Source of the DNA: Chrysomallon squamiferum
Lineage: Eukaryota > Mollusca > Gastropoda > Neomphalida > Peltospiridae
Assembly: GCA_012295275.1 (NCBI GenBank)
Contig: CM022671.1
Location: forward strand, 13,993,178 to 14,057,177
DNA length: 64,000 nt
Reading direction: 5' to 3'
Position numbers and translations under genes: made by a program. Positions 53,401 to 64,000 of the stretch are shown here, in pieces. How positions within the stretch are numbered: position 1 is the first letter of the stretch; every line of letters begins with the position of its first letter. The notes under the pieces were generated by a model, which saw only the letters and a program-made list of their open reading frames with translations, made no database searches and had not been told where the DNA came from.

Positions 53401-56400
53401 AGTATTGCCGCAGAAAAGGCAGGATTCAACATTTTAAGAGTTGTGAGTGAAGCAGCAGCAGCTGTCCTGGCTTATGATCTTGGTCAGTTACACCATGAAG
53501 AAAATAGGTAGGACAGAATATAATTAGTGTATTTGCACTTCAGTATTTGTTTTTTTTGCTTTTTTTATTTACTGTTTTATGTTTGTTTTTTTCTTTAGTC
53601 CAACTTAAACAAATTGTAAAGCTTATAATAAAAAATAAATCATGTCTTCCACTTTCAAATCAAAATGTGTTATTATTTTTTTTATTCACTTTAATGTCTT
53701 TCAAGATAAAATTTATCCACATCTGATGATCTTGGAGTAACTTAACTTTAGCAAATAACTCTGCAAATAATATAGACAAGTAGACACCTCCCTGGCATAA
53801 ATGTTTGGCCTGTCCATGAATGTTGCAGATAGGGCATCATTAAAATTGTACCCTGTATCATAATAAAAATATAATGGCCTGTGGACCAGTAGAATGTCTG
53901 ATATTTAGTGTACAGTTGAAGAGTGTTTTATACTTTTGTACAAGTAAATAAATTAAATATTGGATTGATGTACTTAATAATAAATTTAATTTGACATTAA
54001 TATTTGTTTATGTTTTTAACTCTCAGCTGTTAAAATAATACAAAATGAACTGTTTTGTTTTCTCTGTTCACTTCCATAAAATTATGAATATTTGGTCTTG
54101 ACACTGATACCTGATGTTAATGTGTTTTATAATCAAATTAAGAAGATATCTCTAATGTTTAATAAATAAACCCATTAAAATGTTTTTAATTGTTTCATTT
54201 TATTCCCATCTGTCACTAAATATTAAACTATCAAAACATTTAATACATTTTTTTTATTTCCTTTGGTTTCACTGATGAATCTTAATAATTATTTATATAT
54301 TTTTTGTATAAATCAGCTTCAAAAGTTTATGTCTAGAGAAGCTGCCATAAATTTACACAAATCTATTGTATGAATTTTAAAATTTCCCCTTACTTTATTT
54401 CATTTTTTATTTGTTGAATTAATTTTAATGCTATATTTAGCATTGTTCTAGTATATCGGTTTGGAGGAACATCAACGGAGGCAAATGTTATTAAAGTTGA
54501 AAATGGATTGTATCGGGTTTGTGCTTCTTATACTGACACAGATTTTGGAGCAGATGAATACACAAACGTGCTTTGTGACTATCTGGTTACAGAATTTAAA
54601 AGGTAATTTCCTCCTTATTTAAATAAAGTTGTTTTGTTGCTATTTTAATACAAAATATTAAAACAGTTATAGCAGCAGTTTCTGTAATAAATAGATGTTT
54701 GAGATTAATGAAGCAAATCATAATATTATTTAATTATTTCATAACTAATTAAATTTTGTTGTTAATAATTGTTAAATAATATTACAATCTAAGATAGTGA
54801 AGATATTTGTATTAGGTCTGTTCAACCAGTTTATATGGGCAGTTTCCCATTTTCCAGGTCCTAAAAATATCTTACCACACCTAGTAAACTATTTTAGTAA
54901 TTTTTACACTATGCACATAAAACCATCCCCCAAAAACAACAATAACAACTTAAAACTACTATTATTCTAAGAGACCTAAAAGCATATTTCCATACATAGT
55001 AACTGTTTTGGTTATTTTGATTTTGCAATTTCTCATTCTCTGTTTTGCACAACATACATATTGTTGTTTAAATTTTTTTTTTTTTTTTTTTATCTAACTG
55101 CTGTCTGTTAACTAATGACAGAAAAAACATCATACTGAGTAAGTAGTTTTGTTATTTTTGCAGACAGTTCCGGTGTGATGTAAGAGAGAACAAACGTGCT
55201 ATGATAAAGCTGTGGTTGGGAGCAGAGGTGTGTAAACACACACTTTCTAATCTTGGCAATGCTCAATGTGCCATTGACTCTCTACATGAAGGCATTGACT
55301 TCCATCTGACAGTGTCCAGGTTCTTTGATATTCCATATTTTATACCATGTAATATGTAGCTTTTTGTACCCAGCTATTGCATGAAAAAGTGAATAAATTT
55401 ATACTTCATACATTACAATGTTAACACATTTTAAAAGGGCTGATTTAATGTTTTCTGTGTTTACTCTGTTAAGTTTTCACTTTTAGTTGTCAGTATTAAA
55501 CCAAAACAAATTGTCATAATTTGGCATTTGTTGAAAGATAAATGTGAAATATAAATGAAATATGATTATGAATTAACACCTAAATATTTCTTATTCACTC
55601 AGTGATGATAAAAGGTAAATAAAACATGTCAAATAATATATTTATATGGTACACTAACTTGCTTGTGACAGAATTTAATGAATTATTATGAATTTAGCTT
55701 GGTCTAGTCATCATTTGCTTTTTCTCTACAATAAACTTGATAGATACTTTTAATTCTACAATATATATATATATTTATATTTATATATTTTTAATTTTTA
55801 TTTAAAGAGCTAGATTTGAAAGTCTCTGCAGTGGTCTTCTACAGAAAAACATTCAGATCATGGAACAATGTCTCAGTGAAACAGGCATTCAGAAAGATGA
55901 AGTTAATAAGGTTTGTATTTTAAAAGGCATTTGCATACAAGATGATATTCAATAACAGTTTGTTAAAGATGTTTGGACAATTGGACTTTCAAATTCATTA
56001 ACCAGTGGCTATTATCACAAAATAATTAGTATTTGAAATTAAGTAATGAAAAAAATAATACAGTAGAAAATTTCATACACTGAGCACCAGTCCTATTGCT
56101 GAAAAAGTAATTAGAAAAATTGAATGTTTTTAAAGTTTCTATACAAGGAAAATGTATTAAATTTGAATTGCATGCTATGAAAACCCATAAGCTGTATTTA
56201 AAATATAGAAAAGGAGTTTTATCTTATTTTTTGTTTGTTGAAATTGATAAAAATGAACAGAAAACATTATCAGTAATGTTTTTGATAATTGTAACTTAAA
56301 TGATTCAAGTTTATAAAATTTCTGCTTAAATCAGTTACAACTGGTTGTCCTATTTACATCATTATAAACATATTACTGTTTATAACTGAACGTTATATAT

Positions 56401-58083
56401 TTGTGTTACTAAAGGTAATACTGTGTGGAGGAGGCAGTAAGGTTCCAATCCTACAGAAAGCAATATCAGATTTCCTGCCAGGAGGAGAACTACTGAAAAC
56501 TATACCAGCTGATGAGGTGATAGCAATTGGTGCTGCAAAAGAGGTTTGTTTAAATATATGTCAGTTAGGCTAGATTTATGATCCCAGGGTTCAAAAGAAA
56601 TTTGTTTAATATAATGCACTTTAGAATTCATCCCTAGATTTTTCTCTGGTTTGTTAAGTATTTGCTATTTGCATCTGGTTTTTGTTGGGAGTAGGTTTTT
56701 TCAATCTGTAACAGTCATTTTATGTGTGTGAATGTATGCATGTATATAATTTCAGTTTATTTTCATTATTTTTAATTTTATTTTTATTATTGTTATATGA
56801 TTATTATTATGATTATTATTATTATTATTATTGTTTTCGGTCTTTGCAATTTTAGGCTGCTATATTAGTTGGCAAAGATATTCAGGATCTTCAAGAGCAT
56901 GAAAATTATCTGGAAGTTAAATGTCTGTCTAAAGCTATTTATGTCAAGGTATTGTATATAGCATCCTATTTAGATTGCTGATATGTATGAAAACACTGTG
57001 AATAGTAAATGAAATTAAATCTATTTTAATATATCAGAAATAATGTTTTAATCAATAATTCATATTTTGTTTGTGTGTGTGTCCCCTTTGTTCGTAGGAG
57101 TGTTTTTGCCATTTATAAATAATTTGATAAAATCAGTATACAGTATTGACTTGGCAATGGATTTCTTCTATATTCATTATGTTTGATTATTTTCAGTGTA
57201 ACATTACTTTACATTTATTTATTTATTAATTATTTAAAGATTACTAGTGATTCAAACATGGAATTATCCCTTGCTGTTCCCAAGCATAGTTTAATTCCAT
57301 CACGTGAACAACACACATACACTTTAGCTGATGATCAGAATGCTTTCTGCTTAGAGATTTATGAAGCAGAAGATCAACCTTCTTTAGAAACAGCAACTTT
57401 GTTAGCAAAGGTACGTTTGTTTTTTTAATTACTGGTTTTGTTGTTATTATTATAAATCAGATAATAAAATTAATATTTGTTTTCATTTTGTGTGACCTAA
57501 TACTTTATTTGTTTTGTTTTCTTACAGATTGTGATGCGTGATTTACCAACACCAAGCAGTATTCAAATAACCTTTCATCTTAGAAGGTAAAATATATCAA
57601 ATCTATAGATCATTAAAGAAATAATGAAATTAAAATTTTTATTTAAATGTAAATTATTTTTGTTCTTTTATTATTATTGTTTTAAATCTAGTATAATAAC
57701 CCTTTGCCTGAATAAGGAAGGGTTCACCAGTTTCTCATTTTGAGATTTTGAAAATTTATTTTAATACCTAAGTATTCAGCACACAAATTATTTTGATAAT
57801 TAATTAAACAATTTTAAAAAGAAACCTTGCAGTACATTTTTAATAACTTTGTAATTAAGGTTAATTTAAACACAATGTTCTTTTATCAGTAAAATATAGC
57901 TATGTGTGTCTAACTATTTTGCATTAGGAATATAACAGGAACTGAGATTTTATGTTGGATAAAACAAAATGAAAAGTCGGATAACTTTTTTAATTCTGAT
58001 ATTTCAGAGAATGTAACTTACATGTCACCTGCCAGGAACTGTCATCTAACAAAGAAGAAAGTGTCACCATTGGCATCAGCTGA
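45061..58083 (+). CDS. HSPA14: HSPA14-like atypical Hsp70 (ribosome-associated)
   Basis: Fourteen coding exons: 45061-45117, 48852-48932, 49153-49284, 51480-51585, 51948-52038, 53403-53507, 54441-54602, 55164-55319, 55808-55910, 56415-56543, 56856-56948, 57240-57410, 57528-57586 and 58008-58083. They give 506 residues against 509 in human. Seen: [19 protein letters not shown] at the first phosphate loop, [31 protein letters not shown], the second phosphate region ([11 protein letters not shown]) and the adenosine motif [12 protein letters not shown] short C-terminal part then ends IGIS. Family role: with DNAJC2 it forms the ribosome-associated complex acting on nascent chains. The short substrate-binding region is typical of HSPA14 and separates it from standard Hsp70s. 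The long intron 1 hosts a DNA transposon, and intron 3 hosts an antisense kinase pseudogene. Candidate polyadenylation signals are at 58277, 58318 and 58577. Confidence 0.95.
45582..45720. repeat. (ATT)n microsatellite followed by poly(T)
   Basis: A long low-complexity block in HSPA14 intron 1, about 190 bases left of the inserted transposon. Confidence 0.93.
45906..48526. mobile_element. DNA transposon with long terminal inverted repeats and target duplication
   Basis: The element spans 45912-48520. It starts GGTCATTCCGTGTCAAATCA and ends with the near-exact inverse (TGATTTGACATGGAATGACC). It is flanked by CATAAG at 45906-45911 and 48521-48526. If the tip is GGGTCATTCC instead, the duplication is ATAA. 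The inverted arms are very long: left to about 46535, right from about 48105. The left arm has about 210 bases (about 46047-46258) missing from the right arm at about 48370. The core of about 1.5 kb has only short broken frames. One of these (47463-47816, +) shows [19 protein letters not shown] and [10 protein letters not shown], which looks like a degraded cysteine-bearing domain. I see no intact transposase. The superfamily is not determined; the duplication length does not fit Tc1/mariner (TA). Confidence 0.9.
49798..50275 (-). pseudogene. TSSK-like serine/threonine kinase fragment, antisense in HSPA14 intron 3
   Basis: An open frame of 161 codons matches the N-terminal lobe of testis-specific serine/threonine kinases. 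[18 protein letters not shown] corresponds to the glycine-rich loop (G-x-G-x-Y/x-S), VVKII carries the ATP-binding lysine, and [17 protein letters not shown] corresponds to the FLPRE helix-C segment. [14 protein letters not shown] follows. After YVM the family match is lost in this frame. A neighbouring frame reads [13 protein letters not shown], like the (R)QLF-x-QLV helix, and the first frame then reads LDNENLDI, like DLKNENLLI of the catalytic loop. The second lobe is therefore broken by a deletion and frame changes. HRD and DFG are absent. It has no introns and an upstream in-frame stop. It is probably an old retrocopy; expression is not excluded. Confidence 0.7.
50420..50458. repeat. (ATT)n microsatellite
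   Basis: Trinucleotide run in HSPA14 intron 3, upstream of the kinase pseudogene on the opposite strand. Confidence 0.95.
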
Positions 58084-59189
58084 CAATAATTTGAAATAGG
58101 AATTTACCACATTTAAGAAGAAAAACAAAAAGTAAATTCTAGGTCACAAAGTTTTTCATTTATTTACCATCTAATTTGGAAATGCATTCATATGCTCCAA
58201 AAAACCACCACTGCAAAAAAAAAAGTTGTGTTAGATTGAAATTGTTGTTCAAGGAATATTTTAGTTAACTTTGAGTAATAAAAATGAAATGTGTATTAAA
58301 ATTATAAAATTAAAAAGAATAAAGTATTATAAATGTTTTTGTTTATTTATTATCCCAATATCATTTTTATTATTAAAACCATTAAGAAGCCATACTTGAC
58401 TATATCTATTTAATTTTTATTAAGGCAGCAAAAATATTTAGATTATTGGTAACTTTTATAAAATTATTATTTGTTTTAGTGGACATGTAATTTTCATTAA
58501 CAAAATTTGTACCATGTTTTTACACACGTTGTTACAATTTATTTTTATCATTCTGGAATTAATTAACTAATGTTTCAATAAAATATATTTGTACTGTAAC
58601 ATGTATTGTTTTTCTTGCTTTGAATACTTGAAAACAGCTAAAAACTTAAATATCTCAGTATTTATTTACTTATCTCACGTTACTGTACAGTATTTATTTT
58701 ATTAATGCTGCTAATATCATGATATTGTACAATAGTTATTTACTTAATGTCTACTGATATCATTTTACTGTACAGTATTTATTTGCAGTATTTATTTACT
58801 TAATGCTGCTGATATCACGTTACTGTACAGTATTTATTTACTTAATATCTGCTAATATCACGTTACTGTACTGAATTTATTGACTTAAGAGGAGATTGTT
58901 CATTTTCACTGAATAAGGTCCTCTACAGAGAAAAAGAATAAAAAAGAAAAAGAAAAATAGAAATTAAATAAAGTGTAATGACAGCTGTAATGCACTTTTT
59001 AATTTTTTTTTTTTTTTTTTTTTTTTTCTTGAGGAGTGTTTTTTTCTTTTCTTTTTTGTCTATATGTTACTTTATTCTGACACAAACAAATTATTAATAT
59101 AATTTCCATAATGTAGTTAGGCAGACAGACAGACAAATAGAAAAATAGGTAGATACATATAATCAAAGGATAACACAAACATACCACAC
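58084..59189. other. HSPA14 3' UTR and intergenic sequence
   Basis: No coding exon is seen. There are candidate polyadenylation signals at 58277, 58318 and 58577, a minisatellite at 58650-58885 and a poly(T) run at about 58999-59027. Confidence 0.5.
58650..58885. repeat. Minisatellite of about 53 bases with a palindromic core
   Basis: About four to five imperfect copies of a unit with CAGTATTTATTTACTTAATG, CTGCTGATATCACG and the 12-base palindrome TACTGTACAGTA. The palindrome is present complete in at least three copies and altered in the others (TATTGTACAATA, TACTGTACTGAA). It lies just past the HSPA14 3' end. Confidence 0.85.
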
Positions 59190-59992
59190 CAAAAGTTTAC
59201 GTCCGTATCACATCTCTACAGCTCTGTACTAGCAGGAAGAGACTTGGCAATAGCTTTAAGAAATTTCAGTTATGTTTATGAAGAAGGAACTAAATTGGAA
59301 AAGTTGAAAACAATTGCAGATCAAATTGAACATCAGTGTTCCACAGCACTAAAAGATCCAAATCGTTACATAGCAAATCCAATTGGTGCATTTTTATATA
59401 TTAAACGTTTCACGTTGGACTGGGAACGAGATGCACAGCCTATTCTTCACGAAAGTATTACGTCTCAGACAGAATTAACCGAACTACAAGAAATTCGTGA
59501 ACATCTTCCAAGTTACGAAGCTTTAGAAGTGGCCGCTACAGCTCTGTTTCGACTTCAAGACACGTACAAATTAAATGCTACAAGATTAGCAGACGTTTTA
59601 TATATGAACGATATATACAGAGATTATAAGCAGAAGACTGTTATCAATTAGGTCGCCTTGCATACATAATGAAAAATACAAATATGTACATTTCTGGATG
59701 GAGATAAGTCTTGAGAAAGTAAGAACAGAAAAAATTCAGAACGAATCTCGGTTAGAACTTCATGACTATGCAATACACGGTAGAGAATTTGCGGGACAGA
59801 GAGGACACGTTTTAAATTTGACAAATGAACAATTAATGTTAGCTAGTGGACTAGAACTTGCTCCGAACAGAAGGAAAAAGTATTCAAGTATATCAAAACG
59901 TAGCAAAGAAAAGAGAAAAAGTGCCAGAGTTAAAGAAAAAAAAAACTTTCGATGCTCTATGTCGTGGTGAAGACATTATTAGAAAAACCTAA
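59190..59992 (+). pseudogene. P4HA: Degenerate prolyl 4-hydroxylase alpha subunit copy
   Basis: Without introns, the frames together cover the N-terminal and peptide-substrate-binding domains of collagen prolyl 4-hydroxylase alpha. SSVLAGRDLAIALRNF and ALFRLQDTYKLN come first (frame at 59244). DCYQLGRLAYIMK follows after a one-base shift near 59635, FWMEISLEKV after another between about 59660 and 59692, and LELAPNRRKKY later. TFDALCRGEDII (family MLCRGE) comes after a third shift near 59940, then a stop at 59990-59992. The catalytic 2-oxoglutarate/iron domain that should follow is absent. An A-rich tract starts right after the stop. Family role of the intact protein: ER hydroxylation of collagen prolines. 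The lack of introns, three frame changes and truncation before the catalytic domain point to a dead retrocopy. Assembly errors could explain single shifts but not the missing domain. Confidence 0.82.
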
Positions 59993-62900
59993 AAAAAACC
60001 TAAAAAAAAAAACCAAGAAAAAACAAGAAAAACGCAGTCATCAATGACAGACTGTTTATCCTCTGACAACTGATAGACCATTAACATTTGTAAAAAAAAT
60101 ATTCCAGTTTTATGTTATTTTAATCTTTAGAAAAAGCTCTCTGTCTAAAACGGTACATCACGTTGGTCTCAATGAATCATCCGGTTTTGACAGCATCCAC
60201 TATATTTATTTTTATTGTTTATATTTTAGTTATTTATCACATATTAATAGATACTGTATATTGTTTATAGTATGTAAACTGAATATGATATTCCTGGAAC
60301 GTACCTACACATTTACATTTATTACTCATTATATAGCTATATACGACGTTTCGTTATCAGCGATTTTCTGTGGTGTGCAATGACGTACACCGAGAACCCC
60401 ACAAACAGAAGAAAAAAAGAAACTATAGCTGAAGGGAGATTACTCTCATATAATTTTTTTATTTCGGAGGGAGGCAGGATATCTACTTTGTTTTGCGATA
60501 TTTGTTATTTATGGGGGTTTTTTTCAGTTAAATGTAGATTCTAAGAATCACGAAGAGTTGACTTCTTTATATATACAGGTAATGGTAGAATATTACTTTC
60601 TTGAAATGTTTTTTTCTTTTTTCGGTGTCTTTTCCTGGCGTGCTGAAATGTTAAATAAAAACATGAAAGTTAATATATTTGTGAAATTTGAACTGTACTG
60701 TAGTAACATTTCTTTTGATTATTAATTTTAATGTGTGTGCGTGTCTGTTTAAAACTGTATTAAAGAGTGATTAAAGTGAATCAAGTGAAAAGTGACACAA
60801 TGTAATGAAATAATGAGTCAAGACAAATACATTTATGTTGTTATGTATGAAATAACTAAATACATGAAGATTAACAATGATAAACGATTTTGTTACAGCA
60901 TGTTTCTATTGTGTTAACGTCTGTAAAGATAAAAAGGAGTAAAGGAGGTGGCTAGGGAAATGTTTTTCCACCTCAGTGTGGTCAGACAGTCAATGCTGTC
61001 ATAAAACAGACAGGAACAAATTAATTAAAAAAATTAACTTACAAATACTCCTTTTTTGAATTTCCTAGAATGGTCAACGTTTAAAATTTTATATTGTTAT
61101 TAAAATATATAAAAATTGACCAAACCCCCCCCCCCAAAAAAAACCTAAAAACCAAAAAGCTAATCTGACAGCGGTATACATCGTGCACAAATGAAGAAAT
61201 GAACATATTAAAACTTTTCAAGTGTAGTAACACTGGGTAGAAAAGTTTAAAAATAAATAAATAAAACCTTTATAATTTATAACCACTGGATGTAGATGAA
61301 AACAATAGGTCGTTGTAGCAAGACTGAATGTCAAATTATATTCTAATTTTTCATAATGTAAATATTATTTCATTGTTTAAATCGAATTGTCATCATTTTA
61401 TTATCTTTATACTTCTTTCATATCTACTATCATTTACTATTACTTTCTTCTACAACAAAATTTCCAAGGCAACTTAGAAATGTAATAAATTATCCGCATT
61501 ATTTTGAATCAACCTTAGACAAAGAATGGGAAACAGTAAATGCAAAATGGGCTATAGATATAGAGATTTCAGCAGTTGTTATCTACACAAAAATATCCAT
61601 ACACACACACACACACTCGCTAATTATGAATATATTCTGTGATGTAGATAGTAATATATAACATTAAATTCCCTCGTAAACTACATAAATAGTGCATTCA
61701 GAATTAAACTGCGTCTTATAAAAAATTAAGTAGCAGTATTCTTAAATAAAAATATGTTATTTTTGCACAGTCCTAAGTTATTCGTATGAAAAGTGTTTGT
61801 GTTATAAAATAAAGAGGATATCTCAAGTATATGAAGGTACGACCATCAATGTTAAAATAAAAAAGAAAAAGAAAACATTTTTATCGTTTATTCTCAAGTT
61901 ATCAGAATAGTTTATAGTTGAGTCTGTTAGCCCCTATTAACATGAGCGCAGTGCATACTTCAGTTTTCATGAATAACTCTCAACGTAATTTATTCATTAA
62001 TATTAATATCGAAGTCGATTTTGTATTTGTGATTATGCACTGCGTTCCATAAACGAGATTCTCATGTAATTAATATGACGTGGATAACGGAATATCACAT
62101 TAAACGTTTCGTAACAGTACGCTGTATATTTCGCAAAATACAGGTATTGTCCATCAGTAAATATCATCATTTTAATCTAAAGTGATTATTTTAATGACCA
62201 TTTTAGTCTGTAATGTAATAAAATGTCTTTTGTGATTCTCCTATGAAATAAAAGGATAAGCTTACAGTTCCTATTATTATATTCAATGGTGCAGCTAGTA
62301 GAAAGCAATATCAATGATAACATAATTATGCTGTAAAAATTGTAAATTGTTTTCACTATAAACTGTTTTGACGAAATCAGAATTCTACCAACTCTTGATG
62401 CTTAACCCGTGACGCGTGTTTCTCTCACTGAATCCAGTTTATTCTACAAACAGTTTCTACTGATAGTGAAGAAACAAAGTCAATTCCGTCTCTGAATTTC
62501 TTGTTATCTGTGTGAATATCTAAAATGCTCATTACACTCGAGGAGTTATTTCTTTTTAATTTTATTTATTTATTATAATTTTGTTTTATTTATTTTATTT
62601 TTTCTTAATTTTTAAATTTTTTAAATTAATTACTTAATACTTTTTTTTATGATTCTAATAATATATTATTTGTTTACAGATGAATCGTAAAAACTGATGT
62701 ACATAAATTTGATTATTGCTTTAATTCGAGGTGAATTTAGTGTATTTTTTAAATAAGAAAGAAAATAAGTAAGTATATAAATAAATAAATAAATAAATAA
62801 AGGAAGAGAACCTATGTTTATAAATTAATTTTTCAGTGTTCATTTAAAAAATACTTGTATATCAGCTTTTCAGAGTCTATATAAAATTTAAAAAATTACT

Positions 62901-63376
62901 AATACTTCCATTCTTTCTGAAATTTAAAATTCTATAAAATTATTATTTTCATGGATGTGCATATCGCAATATGTTATTAACAAATGGAAATTATCAATGA
63001 AATCCTATTTGTCTGTATACTGTAGGTAATTAAATTTAATATAATGAACATTAAATACGTCATCATTTTTTATTATTCATGCAATGTTTATCGTTGGAAA
63101 ACAAACGTATACATATTAAAATATCACATATTTGTTCCTCTGCTGCTAGTAAATAAAATAGATAGGTCAAGTTAAGGGTAGAAACGTTCGGTAGATCGTG
63201 ATAAAGTAAAGTGATCTATTCATAATAAAAAAATTAAATTGTATTCGATGATTAATTTAATCGTATAAACGGTTGTTATTTTTGCATAAGGTGAGAATTG
63301 TTAGCAGTAGATGATGATATATATAGCTTGTTTAGTTTGTAGTCTTGATTATTGTTGTTACTGTTATTATTGTTAA

Positions 63377-63378
<2 letters not shown>

Positions 63379-63420
<42 letters not shown>

Positions 63421-63421
63421 T
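63379..63421. repeat. (ATT)n microsatellite
   Basis: Trinucleotide run in the intergenic region near the right edge. Confidence 0.95.
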
Positions 63422-63678
63422 ATATAATTAAACTGTGATTGACAACAAAATATCATATTCATAACGCGGGATTTCTGTAATATCACGTTTTCTTTTTATA
63501 ATCTCTAATATTGTTTACAAAATATAACATTTCTCTCGCAGTTACTCTCTATATTTGTTAATATTAACAAGACACATGTAATTATCATCATAATACGTGG
63601 TGTAAGTAACAGAAACCTCACATTAATTAGATCAAAATATGTTAAAGTTAAGCAATAGAAACATAAGATACAAATGTC

Positions 63679-63680
<2 letters not shown>

Positions 63681-63722
<42 letters not shown>
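63681..63722. repeat. (AAT)n microsatellite
   Basis: Trinucleotide run ending about 20 bases from the stop codon of the terminal exon at 63745, so it lies in that gene's 3' UTR. The polytyrosine open frame across it is false. Confidence 0.95.
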
Positions 63723-63724
<2 letters not shown>

Positions 63725-63744
63725 AAATACCACACTAATATTTT

Positions 63745-63926
63745 TCAAAGCTGAAATCCATAGAATTGTGAAAACTCCTCTGAATCTTCAGCACTGACCT
63801 GCCTGGTACTGTAAGGGTGAGAGTAAGATCTGACAAACTCTGTCTTTGACCAAGTCTTTAAAAGAAATACAAAATCTGACAGAGACTTAACAGATTCCAT
63901 GAATGTTTCCACCTTTGCAGCAATTA
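63745..63926 (-). CDS. 3' terminal coding exon of an unrecognised gene (partial)
   Basis: Reading the minus strand back from a TGA at 63747-63745 gives about 60 codons with protein-like composition: KVETFMESVKSLSDFVFLLK, then KTEFVRSYSHPYSTRQVSAE, then an acidic aromatic end DSEEFSQFYGFQL. The frame is closed upstream by TGA at about 63934. Before that there are two possible acceptors: TTAG ending at 63927 (exon from 63926, entering with two bases of a codon) or AAAG ending at 63913 (exon from 63912, phase 0). The rest of the gene would lie right of 64000. I do not recognise the family. It could be chance, but the mixed composition and the lack of runs of A+T-rich codons argue for a real exon. 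Confidence 0.55.
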
Positions 63927-64000
63927 CTAATCAGTAATAGGCATCTATGTATAAGAGGCATTGGTTTTATGACATACTTCCCCAAATTACTTTTAATAAT

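Larger units (their letters stand above)
59993..63744. other. Intergenic, no gene recognised
   Basis: This is A+T-rich sequence with an A-rich tract at 59993-60040, a C-then-A run near 61126-61144, a (CA)n near 61600-61616 and (ATT)n runs at 63379-63421 and 63681-63722. No open frame shows protein-family character. The right end should contain the 3' UTR of the minus-strand gene at 63745. Confidence 0.5.

Overview
The window is eukaryotic nuclear DNA from an animal. It is very A+T-rich, full of trinucleotide and dinucleotide microsatellites, and carries multi-exon genes with GT-AG introns, mostly 100 bases to 2 kb long. I read seven complete protein-coding genes exon by exon from conserved protein motifs and reading-phase agreement. 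All have recognisable animal orthologues: SLC37A3, HAUS7, HEXIM, IFRD1, HROB (C17orf53), MANF and HSPA14. The 3' terminal exon of an eighth, unrecognised gene lies at the right edge. The lineage is most likely lophotrochozoan. The GGGAGATAACTCT-type motif in the left satellite reminds me of mollusc repeats, but that is from memory and weak.

Layout. 1-5462: satellite or higher-order tandem repeat, with units starting at about 1, 980, 2613, 3490 and 5131. 7008-17403 (-): SLC37A3-like sugar-phosphate-exchanger-family transporter, 17 coding exons. 17963-22619 (+): HAUS7 augmin subunit, 10 exons, head-to-head with SLC37A3. 24105-24887 (-): single-exon HEXIM, convergent with HAUS7. 26839-33302 (+): IFRD1, 12 exons. 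36169-40508 (+): HROB, 8 exons. 42680-44463 (-): MANF, 4 exons, convergent with HROB. 45061-58083 (+): HSPA14, 14 exons, head-to-head with MANF. 59190-59992 (+): degenerate prolyl-4-hydroxylase alpha copy. 63745-63926 (-): terminal exon of an unknown gene.

Mobile and broken elements: a LINE 3' fragment in a SLC37A3 intron, a 2.6-kb inverted-repeat DNA transposon with a clean target duplication in HSPA14 intron 1, and an antisense TSSK-like kinase pseudogene in HSPA14 intron 3.

The genes do not form one pathway. Themes are proteostasis (MANF in the ER, HSPA14 at the ribosome, sharing one short intergenic region), genome maintenance and spindle (HROB, HAUS7), transcription control (HEXIM, IFRD1) and membrane transport (SLC37A3). 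I found no wholly new multi-gene system. The least ordinary parts are the satellite built from inverted modules, the transposon, the two degenerate gene copies, the divergent HEXIM and the unknown terminal exon.
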